This document shows positions 53,289 to 63,927 of a stretch of DNA of 64,000 nucleotides, one piece after another (within the stretch, counting starts at the first letter, position 1; every line of letters starts with the position of its first letter). Source of the DNA: Aurelia coerulea (lineage: Eukaryota > Cnidaria > Scyphozoa > Semaeostomeae > Ulmaridae). Made by a program: the position numbers and the translations under genes. The notes beneath the pieces were generated by a model. It was not told the origin of the DNA. It worked only from the letters and a program-made list of their open reading frames with translations, and ran no database searches. The stretch covers positions 2,671,001-2,735,000 of the forward strand of contig CM076945.1 in the NCBI GenBank assembly GCA_039566865.1. The letters are read 5' to 3'.

Positions 53289-55150
53289 GCAGACTAGATT
53301 TAATTTTGAAGAGCATACAAATATTGCGTTGCATTGAAAGTTCACACATGAGGGCTCTTTCGATTTTGCGCTTCATTTGACTGCATCAGCATACACCTCT
53401 TTCAAGATTACAATACCCCCGGTATTTTCTCGCTTGTAAACAAACTTTCTTCTGACTGTAAAAGCACCAGCATAATTGTTTTCCTATTCTACGAATTTTA
53501 ATTGCCTATTTTCGGTTCTTATTGAAGTGCCCATGCGACGCTATTGTTTACTCACTCCTAAATCCATTTTAAGGTCAACATTGAGCGAATTTAGAAATGC
53601 CAAATTTGGCATCCTATTGTCTTATTTGCACTCTACTTAGTGCTGACGATTCATTTCGTTCACGAGGTTATAGCCGGGGGACTTAGAGATAGGTTGTACA
53701 CAATGGAAGGGAGGCAACTCGCGCGTCTACTTTCCAAAACGAGGCAAGGACTCAACAATGTGGAATTCACGTAGCATGCATTGGCCTGGTTTCCGGCTTG
53801 GATCTACGAATTTCTTTTCTTTTATGGACAGCTGGCGTGGACTTTACATGGTTTCTACCTGCCCGGCAAACATTGACGTAGACTTATTACCATTTATTTA
53901 TGTATCGCTACTCTTCAGTCAACTCCGTTGAACGAATTTTTCGGTAGACCTTTTTGTGCTCCGTCCGTCACCCGGTTTAACGTAACAACATCTCATAGCC
54001 TTTGCATTAGAGAATATCTATAGTTTGGTGCAAATAAACTATTCTGCGAAATTCTACCATGAGTGATCGGAAGAGCAACTGTTTTTTCAACAATACAGAG
54101 CAACAAGAAATGCATACGTTTCCGAGTTTCACTTCCTCCTTTATATATTCTCATAATGTGTACAGTAGGTAAAAGTTTGCTGGAAATCTTCGTTCGAGAA
54201 AGCGCCTACTTCTACTTTTACCTTTATTTACGGAGAGCGTTTTCGAAACAAACTTTTCCGCTGCATTTTGAAAGAAGGGTTCCGAGACTGAAGTTCTGAT
54301 GACGCTTTCGACCGTTGTTAGCAAAATGACATCTATGAATAAATTAGTTTGTCGAAACAGCAGGAAATACTCATCAAAGCAGTAGAACTTCTACTGGCAA
54401 AAATATCAGTTTCAAAATCAGTCTTGCGAAATTGTCACCTCAAGAAGCTGCTTGAAAACTAATCAACATCTTGATTATTTATTCATTTATTTATGGCAAC
54501 ATAGTCACGGGTGACTATGATGGCAACTATTCTGTTGGAAACTGATGCATTTGCGTAACACTGTTTTGCAGTTTTTCCTGCATAGTTATCGCAAAGCTGA
54601 CTCTCCCCTTGCGTTGGTGTGTGAAAGATTTTGAGAAATGCAGCAAAGAATGATCGAAGATTGAGAATTTTTCCATATGCTTGACTTGTGCGTGACAGGA
54701 TCTTTTATTAAGCAAATTCAGCGTGGAGGCAACTGTGAAGTCTTGAACAGGACGAATTTCAATTGCAAGTGATTTTGACTGCAGAACGTGGATGCGGCAA
54801 AATTTTCTTGCAACAAGTTTTTTCTCAATTAACTTTGTCATATATATATCCAGCAAATTTCTTCTGTCAACTACCGTCTAACCGTATTTTGCTCAACCAA
54901 CCAATTTGGAAAAACAAAAACAAAACAAATGTTTCAAATCAAAAGAGTTTGTAATTAGCTGTTACATAGACTTATTACAGTTCGTCCCTAGTTTTCGCTC
55001 GCTATTGAGTAGAATTATTGATTGAATTGAATGGAATTGCTCGCTCAAACAAGGACTCATAATCAAACTATCTCAAAATCAGGACAAAAACTCGTTTTCA
55101 CGTCAAGTTCTTGACGTTACAATCAGATTGCAGCATTCGGGGCTGCTCGG
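53289..55150. other. Stretch without recognisable genes
   Basis: AT-rich sequence. I see no exon pair with fitting phases, no known domain and no clear inverted-repeat element here. Confidence 0.4.
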
Positions 55151-55256
55151 CTGTGATTGGCTCATTTAAATTTCCCGCGTAAATTTTTGAGCTTTCGGTA
55201 ACATTTTCGGTAGTTTTCTGAATTTTCGGTGCCAGTCAAGAGGACAGCGCTTCGCG
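55150..55256 (+). promoter_or_regulatory. Promoter-like motifs upstream of a small ORF
   Basis: An inverted CCAAT element (GATTGGCT, 55155-55162) is followed by TTTCCCGCG (55171-55179), an E2F-type motif. An open frame starts about 80 nt downstream. Motif matches alone are weak evidence. Confidence 0.3.
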
Positions 55257-55652
55257 TTGCTTTTTGCCAAAATGGAGGTTGTTATTATCGCAGCTACGGA
55301 CAGAATAAAGACAAGGAATTTGACTGGCACTGTGCGAAAGAGTCAAAAGGCACTCAAAAGGATCTCAAAAGGCACTGTACGAAAGGGTTTTGAAGGGAAA
55401 GGATGCATTTGTTTACCAACTTGCTGTGGGAAGACTTACTGTTTGGCGAATTTAAATCATGAAACACAGGATTCTTTTTGGCCTGAGCAAAACAAAAAAG
55501 GAGCTTTCGACCCGGCAAAAAGTTACGAGAAAACTCACACATTCGATAGGGAAAAGGTACCGAAATTTCTTGAAAAATTCCTCTATAAACAGCAGAAGTA
55601 TTCGTATTTGAAATTCTATGCAAATTATAGTAAATTTGTCAAAGAGGCTTGA
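55257..55652 (+). CDS. Unrecognised small ORF, 131 codons
   Basis: I do not recognise this protein. The second methionine (AAAATGGAGG at 55272) has the better context. The chain is basic (many Lys/Arg), with a partly duplicated GTVRKSQKALKR / GTVRKGFEGKG segment, a short cysteine-containing middle (CICLPTCCGKTYC), and an aromatic-rich end. No signal peptide or membrane segment. It could be a real short gene, a first exon, or transposon-derived. Confidence 0.35.
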   Translation: MLFAKMEVVIIAATDRIKTRNLTGTVRKSQKALKRISKGTVRKGFEGKGCICLPTCCGKTYCLANLNHETQDSFWPEQNKKGAFDPAKSYEKTHTFDREKVPKFLEKFLYKQQKYSYLKFYANYSKFVKEA

Positions 55653-56760
55653 ACCTTGAAAACGTTTCTTCGTTCTTGCAAAGTGCCGATCAATTTATCT
55701 TTCCTTATGAAGTTTAAAATCACAAAAGCTGCTTAAACAGAAACTATTTTCAATCTTACGAAACAAATGTGTCATAAGAGTTTTGTGGATAACTGCATAT
55801 TTTTAGGAGAATTATTTATAGTTTTGAGAAGCCTTTGTGGGTGTTTTTCTTTGCGAGAATAATTTGTGTTCGTTTCTTGAGCTTCCCCGACCGAAGAACA
55901 TTCTGGAAAAAATTTGCAAGGTTCCCCTGAAGATAACGCCAGAAAACTCGCGCATTTTAAGATAAAGAACAACCTAAACTTGATGAAACGCTTATGCTTT
56001 GCTAACCATAGTATTAACAGCAGAAATATTAGTGATTGAAATTATTACAAAATCGCTAGTGCAGGTTTTTGGCGTAAACAGAAGGCTTCAGCAAAAAGTT
56101 TTTGAAATATACCTTGGGTTCCTTTGGCAATCAAAACAATCATGATTGTATTGTTTTAGATCTATCATTGTTTCATTTGAGAGAAATCAGATCCCACTGG
56201 CTATTGTTTTGATTGTCAAAGGAACGCAAATTTGTCTGGTTCACTCATTAGCTGTTACATCTTTGGACAGAAAACTTTGCAGTCGAATGGAACGGTGCTG
56301 TTTGCGTTGTATCTTGGGATCGTTGTGGGGTTTCGAAACCTAATTCGAATTCGATTTCGAAGTTGTTCAAGGTAGTCTTTGCCGACCTACCCAGTGTTAA
56401 CAACATGCAACGCTTACATTGTATCTGTTGAGCGCTAGCCTCATGTCGACAACAACACAACAGCTACCCTTGGCATCTCCATCTGGATGTGCGATCAGCA
56501 AAGCCCCTGCGGGGCATCACACTGATGGGGATCTGGTTCACCCTGCAGGCATATGATATATTACTTTGACTTTGAGTTGAAAATGAAAGGACAAAAAAAA
56601 AGTGGGAATATGTCAAGTGAAAACGCGTTAGATTGTGCTTGCAATTCCAATTTCTAGACCCTTTACGGCGTAATTCACACTGTGCCAAGACAGACATAAA
56701 CATATAGCTTATTTGACCACATGACATATGCACAAACTATTGAAAAACAACTGTTTATGT
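55653..56760. other. Non-coding stretch with one small hairpin
   Basis: The arms TTCCTTTGGCAATCAAAACA and TGTTTTGATTGTCAAAGGAA (about 56115-56227) form a hairpin related to 13337-13415. Otherwise nothing supportable. Confidence 0.4.
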
Positions 56761-56985
56761 CTATTCCAGGTAAGATCTGGAAGCCTCCCTCAATGCAACC
56801 ACTGTTTTGTGTCCTTTGACATCTTGGGGAAGGTTGTTCCACTCCATAATAGCCCTAGGGAGGAAACTGAGCTTGCAGAAGTCTTTCTTGGCAGAAGGTT
56901 TGGGGATGATGTTGAGTGTTTTCGTGCCAACAAGCCCCCATACGATCCCAAGACGCATTATGCATAGCGTTGAGTACCTTTGCAA
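56761..56985 (-). pseudogene. Non-LTR reverse transcriptase C-terminal fragment
   Basis: The minus-strand frame ends SFLPRAIMEWNNLPQDV and a short helical tail before the stop. The F-x-P-R-x-I-x-x-W-N-x-L-P-x-x-V block is the typical last conserved segment of many animal LINE polyproteins. The rest of the element is not recognisable. Confidence 0.65.
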
Positions 56986-57281
56986 TCGACTGGAATTGTC
57001 CTTTGAATGGAACTGGAGCTGGAAAGCGAATCATAGCATAAGTCTAAAGGCAAATCTCCCCTGCAGTAGTTTTAGTCGGCGAGCCGCGCGCTTGCCAAGT
57101 GCGCATGCCCTCTACACACTCTCTACATATGACACGAACTAAAGCTCAGATCTTTGCTAAAATCCACCTTTTTGAAGCTACAATTCATTATCTTTAATGC
57201 AGAGGAATAACAGATTTATCGCCACAGGGATGAAGTTGATCTCATACACAGTTGCACAAAAGAGAAAATTTAAACTTTACC

Positions 57282-57366
57282 TACCCTGGGTACCAGAGCC
57301 AAAAAATGATAAAATAAAAAAAATAAAAAAAAAGTAAAGAAGGAAAAGAAAGTTGGCTCTGGTCAA
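57282..57366. mobile_element. Short element with CTGGGTACCAGAGCC ends, copy 1
   Basis: CCCTGGGTACCAGAGCC, a purine-rich A/G body, then GGCTCTGGTCAAATG. The same structure appears inverted at 61031-61113. Confidence 0.65.
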
Positions 57367-57540
57367 ATGGTGACATCGATTGTAGGAATTGACCAATGAG
57401 AAGCCTTTATACCCAAACGGGTATATAGATTTGGTTAGATTTGATTGGGTAGCGTGAGTCACATGACAAGGTTACGATTGTGATCAGAAAATATGATTCG
57501 GGCGGTTATCAGTCATATGATCGATTGCTTGATCACAGCA

Positions 57541-58110
57541 ATGGCGGACGATTTGAGGCGAGCTGTGGATGTCGTACTGGTAAAGTTTTTCAGCAAAATC
57601 GAGAGTTGAACTCCACAGCAGTTTTAACTATTATTTGTGCAAGTCAAAGATACATTTGCTATACTGCCTAATGGTCATGGAAAATCGTTGCCGTTTAAAG
57701 TTACGCCTTTGTTGCGAGTGAACGTTAGTGGGCCTACGCATACGTATATACAATAGGCCTAGGTCAAGTGGAGGCGAGGGAGAAATGAGTTGTAAACACA
57801 TTGACCTTGGTAACCGAAGTATTGTGATTGTTGTCTCGCCATTATTGTAAATCATGGACAATCAGGCGAAAGAACTTAATATTGGAATTACCGCTTGTTG
57901 CCTGCACGGCGTATCAGTGTCACTAAATTCGATGTGATTGAAGGAAATTTCATATCGTCTATTGTGGCGCTCCCAAAGAATGGACACAGGGCAGGGGCAG
58001 TGGTGGAAAACGTTACAAAACAAACAAAACATATCAAGAAAAAGCCCTCCTTATTGTTGCCGATGAGGCCCACTGCATTCCATAATGGAAGGAATTTACA
58101 AACTTATTGC
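57541..58110 (+). pseudogene. Decayed RecQ-family helicase copy (N-terminal half)
   Basis: Helicase blocks occur in the right order but in changing frames. They are MADDLRRAVDVVLVKFF at 57541 (start in good context), a Walker A-like DTFAILPNGHGKSLPF near 57650-57700, SIVIVVSPLL then MDNQAKELNIGITAC at about 57820-57900 (motif Ia, with a TAA between), VIEGNFISSIV near 57935, and LLIVADEAHCIP near 58050-58085 followed by TAA. The order is that of RecQ-type ATP-dependent DNA helicases. In-frame stops and frameshifts rule out function; motif I has Asn where Thr is usual. The second RecA-like domain is absent. Confidence 0.65.
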
Positions 58111-58202
58111 TGTCTGGTTTTTCTTTGAATAAAATTTACCATGGTATTTACAGCATAATATAGCTTGGGCCTACCAAGGAAAGCTTTGAATTTGATACCT
58201 GA

Positions 58203-58393
58203 AGGTGTTGTGGCACAGTGGTGCAATCCTCTGACATTGCAGGCAGAACAGTCAAGCGGAGAGGGTTCGATTCCAGGTAGAGCCCCATCACTTGAATGTG
58301 ATGACAAAATGGGTCGCGGACTCGAACTCAACTATTCTACTTCTGCAGTCCCAGCAGCACTTGACACTAAAAACTGCAACTTTACCTTTGAAA
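58203..58393 (+). mobile_element. tRNA-derived SINE, copy 2
   Basis: A box TGGCACAGTGG, B box GGTTCGATTCC, and the same body (CCCCATCACTTGAATG, GGGTCGCGGACTCGA, TGACACTAAAAACTGCAA) as at 43397. Confidence 0.85.
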
Positions 58394-59496
58394 CAGCCAG
58401 ATGTGAATTTTTCACTGTTAGGATCCCTTCAGTATATTGGAACATGTATGTCACTGAACCAAAATGAGAAAAAAATGTGCCTCCATGATCACTGAATGAT
58501 TTACTTTGAAACAACGAACAAAGGGGGTACTTTTATCTTAGATTTACTTACAATCATATCTTCTGGTAGTAATGGGCAATTAAGGGGGGGGGGGCTTTAC
58601 CATTACCCATTAAGGAAACTTGTTATCATCAGCAAAGTATTATTGAATCTTGAAAGGCTTGAGCAGGGGTAGGGGCAGGGGCATTGTTGTCTGTTAATTA
58701 TAGAATTCATATGTATTGACTCGACATGTTCCAATATACTGATGGGATCATAATGAAAAAGGTCATACAAGACAGTTCTTTTGTCGTCCTTTTCCTTGAT
58801 AATTTATTCGTTAATGCTCTGCAAGATCATCAACAGTACTTTTAAGGAACTCTATGTTGTAAGTACAGTAGGGCTCTATATTGTAATGAAAGATACACTA
58901 CTCATCTAAACATGATGAGAAGTTTGTGTATACTGAATGTCAATTGTACAGAATTCACCTCATTTTGAATAGGTCTTAGTGGGAAACATTGTTGATACAA
59001 TGTTAGTCTAAATTTGGGGAGTCTCGGTTAGGCCTGAGTTGTTCATTTCAAGGCCCAAGGCTTTGTCAGATTGCATGGCATAAATCATCAGCAGTAGTTC
59101 TTGCATCAGATTTAAGCTGATGCAACCTTCATCCAATGGCTTCTAGGCTCCTAATTCCTTTGGGCCTTATTTGGGTAGTACAGAATCATATATATATATG
59201 CTCCCCGCAACGTATTTCTCATTCTGGAGGTCTGATGCCATCTGCTAGTGCCAGCAATGCCTAAATATTGTTGAATTTTGTTAACCGCTCTCCCACCCCA
59301 CTCAATGCCATATCTGCAAGAAAGCAAGGGAGGAATATTTACATATTGTTGGATGACATGCAAGCTAAATATATCTTATTTCTATGTATAAGTAGTGTAT
59401 CAGTTTCATGTATTGTATTGTTAGTAAGTGTAACATGTGGTTTTCTTGTGATGAACAATTTTGCCCCAAACCTGGATTTCTTTTGGCTCTCCTTAT
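58394..59496. other. Stretch without recognisable genes
   Basis: AT-rich sequence with a G tract near 58587. No element ends or exons recognised. Confidence 0.4.
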
Positions 59497-59832
59497 TTAG
59501 AAGTTCTTTCTGAGGTCATTCAACCAAATTATCAGTGATGATACATTAAGTGGTGCATGCAAATTTCTCTCAAATTTCTGAAAGTGTTCATGTTCTCTTC
59601 CAGGATTCAGCTTAAACACTTTCTTAGATAACAGATTTTTAACTAGATTGTCAATATCAGCCTTTTTGCTTTTAACTTTGTGATGTCCTCCAGGCATTAC
59701 CATTATTAGGTCTTTCTCTGTGGACTCCAGCATTTTCTGCAAGAAGTCCAATGCATGTGATTCATGCTTTGCATTTTTCTTTTCATGAAGGTTTACACCT
59801 AGATTATGGATTGCAGCTCTTTCGTGAGGCAT
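59497..59832 (-). CDS. Unrecognised ORF, 111 codons
   Basis: I do not recognise this protein. It begins MPHERAAIHNLGVNLHEKK, is rich in Lys, His and Glu, looks helical (HALDFLQKMLESTEKDLIMV), and ends in NVSSLIIWLNDLRKNF. The composition is plausible for a real soluble protein and the frame is clean. A truncated MITE lies directly upstream of the start, so it may be the 3' exon of a damaged gene or part of a transposon. Confidence 0.35.
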   Translation of the reverse strand: MPHERAAIHNLGVNLHEKKNAKHESHALDFLQKMLESTEKDLIMVMPGGHHKVKSKKADIDNLVKNLLSKKVFKLNPGREHEHFQKFERNLHAPLNVSSLIIWLNDLRKNF

Positions 59833-59837
59833 TTCAA

Positions 59838-60230
59838 AACAATGTTTCTAACCATTTCCAGTGTTTAGACATCACTCAAATACCTTCCGAATAATATGAT
59901 ACAGGAAGCAAGTGAATACGAAGAAAGAATATGCAAAGTATTTCCTAATTTTCTTAATTTTTGATGATTTGAGTGTTGTGATTTGAAGGTTGAGCTTCTT
60001 GTAAGCAGTTTCTTAAAAAACTACACGTATTTTTTCTATAAGAAACCGCTTATAAGAAATGGTAGGCTCAATTTTTCGAAAGTTAAGAAACAACCCTAAC
60101 TGAATTGAAAAACTAAGAAACTTTCGTAATTGACAGATTAATTCTCTATCGCACTCAAATATGTTTTGACACTGTAAAGCTATAGCAACTGTTTGGAGTT
60201 GGACACTATTTTGAGTGTGAATTCATACGA
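59838..60230 (-). mobile_element. Fused halves of TA-MITE families 3 and 2
   Basis: From 59838 to about 60021 the sequence matches the right half of the family-3 element at 23974 (AATAATATGATACAGGA block). From 60022 it matches the left half of family 2 (TACACGTATTTTTT...GGTAGGCTCAATTTTTCG). The two halves meet at a TACACGTA junction. A further family-2 fragment in opposite orientation lies at 60370-60475. Confidence 0.7.
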
Positions 60231-60479
60231 ATGGGTCAAAAATTTCATGATATTCATGCAAATAGGCTCGAAATTTTTTAATATTCCGTCATACGAATGG
60301 GTCCTTTTCTCAAAGTCCAGATTCAGGTTGAATCATGTTCACAATGAAGTACCCCCCCCCCCCCCCGGCTGCAAATTACAAAAGTTTTGTATTAGCCTTT
60401 TACCACTAAGTCTGGTTCTTCATTTTTTCAAATTGAGCCTACAGTTTCTTATAATAAGAGTTTTTTTAAAAGATGCAGC

Positions 60480-61030
60480 AATTTCGTACTGACTCGTAAA
60501 TGTAAGTTTAGCAGGGCTCCAAACATAGCATTGCAAATTCTCCTATTTTTTCTCCTCTGGATATCGATCGTCTTTGACCATAACCAATGTATAAATCTTG
60601 ACTCCCGTCGTAAGGAAGTGTATTCCACAAATGCGGCATTCTGAGTCTGCAGTGCAGCTGATTTTTTTCGACAAACTTTTACCGGTGTTCCTCCTTGATT
60701 GTTGATGGATTTTTGATGGATGTTTCTTCAAAACAAATGGATTTTTGCCAAACGTGGAAACAAGTGAAAATAAATGGAACAAACAAATCACAAGATAAAG
60801 ATCTTATTCTTATGTTTCCCTTTGTTGACTTTGTTTGAAATTTCTTACACAAAATACGCATAGCAACATCCCAAAACATAGATAACACATGCAAGTATGA
60901 GTGCCTCGGTCTAAATGTGATTAATCACATGGTTAATCACATCTTTTGTTGATCACCATGATTGGAGAATGGGTGATTGAAGTGATTCATATCAATCAAA
61001 TATAAACCAAAACGAGGTTGTGTTATCATT
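60480..61030. other. Non-coding stretch
   Basis: Holds a partial interior of the 145-bp hAT-like MITE (about 60695-60745) and a GTGATTAATCACATGGTTAATCACAT short repeat near 60917. No gene is seen. Confidence 0.4.
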
Positions 61031-61113
61031 TGACCAGAGCCTCCTTTCTTCCTTCTCTCTTCCTTTTCAAAATTTTCAATTTTTTTCTAATTTTGAGGCT
61101 CTGGTACCCAGGG
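61031..61113. mobile_element. Short element with CTGGTACCCAGGG ends, copy 2
   Basis: CATTTGACCAGAGCC, a pyrimidine-rich body, then GGCTCTGGTACCCAGGG: reverse orientation of the element at 57282. Confidence 0.65.
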
Positions 61114-61878
61114 TAAACTTTACCACACAATCAAATTTTAGTGATTTCTCAAAGTCACTTCATTTCTGGTCCCTCGGTAGGTTATTGATGGGAAAAAGAT
61201 AGATAAAATTTTAATAAATTCTGAATTTATAGTCTTGAAGACCGGAACCATTATTTAATCTTGGCAACAGTAGACAATTCTTGATAACAACCAAGAGATG
61301 TAAAGTGAATTTATACCCAGTTGTGCTTATGATTGAATTTAATCTCACTTCTGTATTATGCTTGCCTGCCACTTGCAAGCCAACGCCGATTTTGCACGGT
61401 TGTGATTGGTATTCTCAGGACAATACCTATCCTCTTGTGGATTGGTTCTCATTGGCTAATGCTCAATTCTCTTTTGTTGAGAGAATCGAAACAAATACAT
61501 ACATGGTTTACTATGTTTAAAGAAGAACTGTACTTTTAACAAAGGCACGATTGAAGATTTATTGTACTATATGGCCTGTGCTAAACGTAACTTGGACACT
61601 ATTTTTTTAACCTACGCAGAGTGACACTTTTTTTCGGGCAAATATATACGAGGCAGTAACTTTCTTATGGTCTCAAAATGAAATTTGAACTGACAGTTTC
61701 ACAATTTATCAGTCAAAATGTATATGTGAAATCTTCAATAGTTAACGTGCCTTGTTATGTTTTATGAAGAGGGATCTGTAGATTAACAGCTAATGCCCAT
61801 GAGTACGGTCGACTACCGGGTGTCCCAAAAAATGTATACGGATTTGATTGAATCTAGCGCTGCGAATTTAGCTTTAAT

Positions 61879-62537
61879 TTTTTTTTTTTTTTTTTTATAT
61901 ATAATATATTCCAAATAAAATTTACAATACAAATTACGAACTACATTACTTATGAAATTACTCTACAATACTACTAGGACGATCAACCCCAGGGAGCAAA
62001 AGGCTGTGTCTACCCCGAGGCCATTAAATAAAGATAATAAAGGAAAAGAAACTACTTTAACTATGGGACAAAAACGGGTGGCTTATGAAGGGATGGTTAA
62101 GTGGCTACAGAAATTCACTCGAATCGACCAGTTTCATGGATAAAATGTAGCGTTAGCTCAACAATTTGTCTATTTAGTGAAATAGGAAAATCTTTATTGC
62201 CATACAATAAAAGTTGTAGTAAAGCTTCTTTTGCAAGATTTACATATCCAAGTGGTCGTATTAATGCATAGATTCCAGCGAGGAGGTCTCGTCTTTGTAC
62301 ATCAAAACAAGGGCAGAGCAACAAGAAGTGTTCCGTATCTTCAATACCATCATTCGTCGGACACATAGGATTTGTGGTATCTTTAAAATTGTGTTTAAAT
62401 TTATGAAAATTTAACTTGCTAAGACCGACTCTAAGTTGAGTTAGATAGGATAGACCTTTTGGGTCATGAATCCCATATACAGGTTTTCCAGGAGGGCGGA
62501 TTTTTGATAACATTTTCAATTTGAAAACGGCAACAGA
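61879..62537 (-). mobile_element. 5'-truncated LINE insertion with exact 10-bp target duplication
   Basis: The minus-strand element ends in a poly-A run (T run at 61879-61896 on +). It is flanked by TAGCTTTAAT at 61869-61878 and 62538-62547. The truncated 5' end and poly-A tail are typical of target-primed reverse transcription. Confidence 0.9.
62115..62519 (-). pseudogene. C-terminal fragment of a LINE ORF2 protein
   Basis: A 134-codon open frame reading LSYLTQLRVGLSKLNFHKFK, then CPTNDGIEDTEHFLLLCP and a helical end. The L-R-x-G-L-S-x-L-N-x-H-x-x-x-H-x-F and E-D-T-E-H-F-L-L-x-C-P blocks are the familiar C-terminal zinc-binding tail of non-LTR retrotransposon polyproteins. The initiating methionine is incidental to 5' truncation. 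Confidence 0.85.
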
Positions 62538-63096
62538 TAGCTTTAATCAATAGCTAATCACTCTCCAAATGTTCCTTGATAGTTAACTTGAACATAGATA
62601 CCTCGTTTGTTGGTATTGGTGCTGTGAGAGCAGACATGCTAATCTTGAAAGCTCAAATTTGCCTCTTCCTGCAAACCAGAGCTTTAGCCTTTTGGCATAA
62701 GCAATTTCTTAAGGCACAGCGTATAAATCAACGATAGCCTTGATAAAATTTGAACAATATTAGATCTTGTGTTATTCTGTTTTCCAGAAGTCACCCCCCA
62801 GTCACCCATTGGGAAGATTCTTAATTTTTCATTAATTTCAGTTCTTAATTTCGATGTGAGTCAGGAATTTGATTAGGCCAAAAGGCCAAAACTCTGGTTT
62901 GCAAGTGGACGCAAATTTGAGCCTTCAAGATTGATATTTCTGTTCTCAAATCACTAATGCCAACAAACAAGGTATCTATATTCAAGTTAACTATCGATGA
63001 ACATTTTGAGAGTGATTAGCAATTGATTTAAGCTACATTCACATCGCTGGAGTCAACCAAATCTGTATACATTTTTTGGGACACCCGGTATATTAT

Positions 63097-63200
63097 TCTA
63101 GGAAAGGGTGACGGGGCAGTTGGTTTGTTTTGGAAAAAATTATGCGGGTGAGCAGATGTTTTGCAAGGATATATTTTGTCCACCGGCCATGTTTGTTGCC
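63097..63200 (-). repeat. Fragment of the AGGGACAGTGCAA element
   Basis: Reverse-complement match to 12418-12515 (GGGTGACGGGGCAGT ... CCACCGGCCATG). It lies between two other elements and has no ends of its own. Confidence 0.65.
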
Positions 63201-63204
63201 ACAC

Positions 63205-63593
63205 TACACTCATTTTTTTATAAGAAACTAAGGTCCGGGGCTGGTAGGCAGTTTCTTAAATTTTTGCGCCATTTTGCTGGCAAAAGTTTCTTACGTGTTT
63301 CTTATATTTTTAATGCCGGAAGTGTAGAGTTGATTTTGTCTTGTCTAAAGGGCTCCTTTTACTTAATAAGATCTCAAAACGAGTAAATAACATGATTTGC
63401 ACTCAAAATAATGTCCAAGCAGTTGCTTTAACTGTAAAATGTCAAAATATTTTTGAGTGCGATAGGAAAATTAAAACTGAAAATTATAAAAGTTTCTTAG
63501 CTTTTTCAATTCAGGTAGGGTTGTTTCTTAGGTTTTGAAAATTTGAGCCTACCGTTTCTTATGAGCGGTTTCTTATAAAAAAAAATGAGTGTA
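63205..63593 (+). mobile_element. TA-MITE family 2, copy 2
   Basis: Best-preserved copy: inverted ends TACACTCATTTTTTTATAAG, TA on each side, and at least six TAAGAAAC/GTTTCTTA modules inside 389 bp. Confidence 0.85.
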
Positions 63594-63790
63594 TATTTAA
63601 GGACTCCAACATGAAAATTACGTGAAAGTAAACATCAAATGTGTAATCAAATCACAAACAAAACTAAATCTTGATGACAGTAAACTTGTCATTTCTGGGT
63701 AATTTCGTACATCAGCTTCTCCACGTTTTTTCGTGGCCCGTATTCTTCTTCTCCGTCCGCAGGCTCCTTCGCAGCTACGTCGTTCGCCAA

Positions 63791-63927
63791 TAGACCTTTT
63801 AGCTATTCTGAAAAGAATCAGAATCGAACGATATTTTGCTGCATTTTGTAGAATTTTTGAATGTGCTCAAAGATGTATGAAAATAGCACTCGATCCAGGC
63901 CCTTTTGTAGAATAGCTAAAAGGTATA
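63791..63927. mobile_element. TA-MITE family 10, copy 2
   Basis: Inverted ends TAGACCTTTTAGCTATTCT and AGAATAGCTAAAAGGTATA, 137 bp, with a shorter interior than copy 1. Confidence 0.82.

Larger units (their letters stand above)
61814..63091. mobile_element. Mariner-like foldback, copy 2, with nested LINE
   Basis: Ends TACCGGGTGTCCCAAAAAAT and ATTTTTTGGGACACCCGGTA, TA target. Subterminal GATTTGATTG...CTAGCGCTGCGAATTTAGC is mirrored at 63000-63060. A LINE fragment has landed inside (61879-62537). Without it the element would be about 610 bp. Confidence 0.88.
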
